Part shown: piece after piece, positions 63,401 to 64,000 of the stretch
Layout: the number at the start of each line of letters is the position of its first letter
How positions within the stretch are numbered: the stretch's first letter is position 1
Assembly (NCBI GenBank): GCA_022573715.1
Contig: JACZTL010000003.1
Location: 93,770 to 157,769 of the forward strand
Reading direction: 5' to 3'
Origin: Bacteroidota bacterium
GTDB lineage: Bacteria; Bacteroidota; Ignavibacteria; Ignavibacteriales; Ignavibacteriaceae
DNA: 64,000 bases
Position numbers and translations under genes: made by a program
The notes under the pieces: model-generated
Seen by the model: only the letters and a program-made list of their open reading frames with translations
Databases searched by the model: none
What the model was told of the DNA's origin: nothing

Positions 63401-64000
63401 TTACAATCTACAAATTTATTATTCTCAATTATAAGAATTGCATCATTAGATTTTTCAAATAATTCTCTGTATTTTTTTTCGGATTCCTTTAGAAGGATTT
63501 CGGATTTCTTACGTTCAGTAATATCCTGAATTGTTCCGAGCATTTTTATGGGGCTTCCATCATCATCAAATTCCAGTTCTCCCAAGCCTTGCACCCAACG
63601 TTCTTGCTGGTCATTAATCCTTTTAATGCGGTATTCCTTGTTGAAGGGTTCGTGATTAGTCAATACATTTAATGCAAGATAATCCTGAATCATAGTCCTA
63701 TCTTCCGGATGGATAATTTGTAACCAGCCAGATACATCCTTGTTGTATTTTTTATCAATACCAAACACATCATCCAGGATAAGAGAACTTTTCCAAATGC
63801 CACTGGGAATATCTAAAATGTAAGAACCGAGATTGGCAACTTTCTGTGATTCTCTTAATAGATATTCACTATCCCTTAGTGTTTGTTCAGTTTGCTTGCG
63901 CTCAGTAATATCTATACCTACCACTATGAAATAATCAAATTCTTTACCCTTTAAAATAGGAGCGCCGTGCCATTCAACTAATAATAAACGTCCATCTTTA
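60442..64000 (-). CDS. Multi-PAS hybrid histidine kinase, 5' end beyond window
   Basis: The frame is open to the right edge, so the N-terminus is missing; an in-frame GTG at 63924 falls at the end of a PAS domain (VGIDITERK) and is not a start. Visible are the tail of one PAS domain, then six more PAS units, each ending in a DITERK-like motif (DITERK, DITKRK, DITIRK, DITEQV, DITTRK, DITEKR). Then follow the dimerisation/H-box SNMSHELRTPLVGILGFTEI, the N-box NLINNAVKYT, the G-boxes DTGIGIP and GTGLGL, and a C-terminal receiver domain (LLYVEDDKIASDIVK, acceptor Asp in ILMDID, LAKPFTKKEL). No transmembrane segment is seen in the visible part. A sensory hybrid kinase passing phosphate to its own receiver; the signal and partner are unknown. 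Confidence 0.93.
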   Translation of the reverse strand, partial: KDGRLLLVEWHGAPILKGKEFDYFIVVGIDITERKQTEQTLRDSEYLLRESQKVANLGSYILDIPSGIWKSSLILDDVFGIDKKYNKDVSGWLQIIHPEDRTMIQDYLALNVLTNHEPFNKEYRIKRINDQQERWVQGLGELEFDDDGSPIKMLGTIQDITERKKSEILLKESEKKYRELFEKSNDAILIIENNKFVDCNDSTVKMLRYKNKKELLNIHPSVLSPEFQPDGRESFEKAEEMMNIAFQKGSHRFEWDHKKADGEVFPVEVLLTVVSKDDKNKILHTVWRDITKRKKAENELRESQQRMANHLENTPLAAIFWDLNFKVTDWNRSAEEIYGYSKAEALGKHANELIVPEELKENINNIFNHLLSQTGGYRGTNENVTKDGKRILCNWYNVAITDTSGKVTGVASLVDDITIRKRNIDELKKSEAKFKLLLENLPNAVFLTKLGGVNAGEIIYANPEAEKQTGYKKSKLIGMNIINDFLVEQETKLLKDKRENDLINDKILSFIEKKKRADSSVYTTRVMITSIEYENEKVNLSVNTDITEQVEAQAKVIESEKKYKSLFDNNLTAVYTSTVDGKILECNNAFVKMFGYQSKEEILKIDTNSLYKSDIGRKLFLEKLKDKKVISNFETIGIRKDGSVISTLISANLISDNIMQSSIFDITTRKKYQAEILKLSRGIEQSPNMIIITDLDGNIEYANPKITEVTGYTQKELIGKNPSIFSSGQMPKETFEELWDTILYGKTWKGELLNKRKNGELYWESVTIAPIIDNEGNILNYIAIKDDITEKREMREELIKAKEKAEELYKLKSSFLSNMSHELRTPLVGILGFTEILEEDIKDPELNKIASLINENGKRLLKTLNLILNLSKIESESVEIELTEFDVIKEVPRSVLLFEKSALKKNIFIKVKSNVDDLIIHSDVRIFYEILNNLINNAVKYTEEGGITVYVDITKDYKYAEIKVVDTGIGIPKDKREIIWEEFRQVSEGASRIYEGTGLGLTITNKYIKKLKGKITLESELGKGSTFTVLIPTNVMLYPTTPSISKSSKKELLDKEKFPEVKLPKLLYVEDDKIASDIVKRFLKNHYNIILAKDGIEGLIKAKNIKFDIILMDIDLKFQPDGIELTKHIRKLEDYKPVPIIAVSAYTVSDNKKKYLESGFTSYLAKPFTKKELISTLDNALNHKL

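Noticed and set aside
63922..63924. GTG as start of the histidine kinase
   Set aside because: It lies at the end of a PAS domain and the frame is open to the window edge, so the true start is outside.

Overview
The window reads as a contiguous piece of a low-GC, Gram-negative chromosome from the Bacteroidota/Chlorobiota/Ignavibacteriota group, most likely Ignavibacteriota. The evidence is a small secreted protein made almost only of a type IX secretion (Por) C-terminal domain of the kind common in that lineage, a GWxTD-domain protein, DUF3467 and DUF3098-like small proteins, a SecA with an N-terminal coiled-coil insertion, lipid A and heptosyltransferase-type genes (an outer membrane), and an ATP synthase locus lacking the beta and epsilon genes. 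This placement is inference; no rRNA gene is present. I saw no tRNA, rRNA, CRISPR array, transposase or prophage.

Layout. 1-7.1 kb (minus): a TPR lipoprotein cut by the left edge, P-II (glnB), secA, a mini T9SS-tail protein, DUF3467 and a TPR protein. 7.2-11.8 kb (plus): adenosine deaminase, a small unknown gene, urocanate hydratase and a phosphoglycerate-dehydrogenase-like enzyme. 11.9-12.2 kb: an RRM RNA-binding protein. 12.3-25.3 kb (minus): 19 tightly packed genes with no visible internal terminator, from lpxL through a GT9 transferase, tsaC, an M23 peptidase, bactofilin, atpZ, an atpI-like gene and atpBEFHAG to ffh-rpsP-khpA-rimM-trmD-rplS. It joins envelope assembly, cell shape, energy and translation. 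25.4-33.9 kb (minus): GWxTD protein, serA, trxA, an enoyl-ACP reductase-type SDR, dnaE and dut.

33.9-49.6 kb (minus) is mainly a Wzx/Wzy-type surface polysaccharide locus: Wzz, flippase, polymerase, glycosyltransferases, UDP-glucuronate 4-epimerase, an initiating phosphoglycosyl transferase, a DPM1-like transferase and an unusual fusion of a GT2 domain to an apparently inactive phosphoglycosyl transferase. accA, a thioesterase and a second flippase follow. The part between about 41 and 49 kb looks AT-richer by eye.

50-52 kb (plus): a small HTH-like protein, a DUF3098-like membrane protein, an orphan microcompartment vertex-type protein (EutN/CcmL) and dprA. 52-64 kb (minus): rarA, an FtsB/DivIC-like protein, ddl, a class II aldolase, a Gfo/Idh/MocA oxidoreductase, metF, a penicillin-acylase-family hydrolase and a multi-PAS hybrid histidine kinase cut by the right edge.

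Spacers are short, but several hold palindromic repeats that look dispersed. One family has copies at 33.35 and 60.3 kb that keep pairing through a compensatory substitution. TTG and GTG starts are frequent, and two promoter-like sites facing away from each other at 7.1-7.25 kb fit the Bacteroidota pattern TTG-N20-TAnnTTTG.
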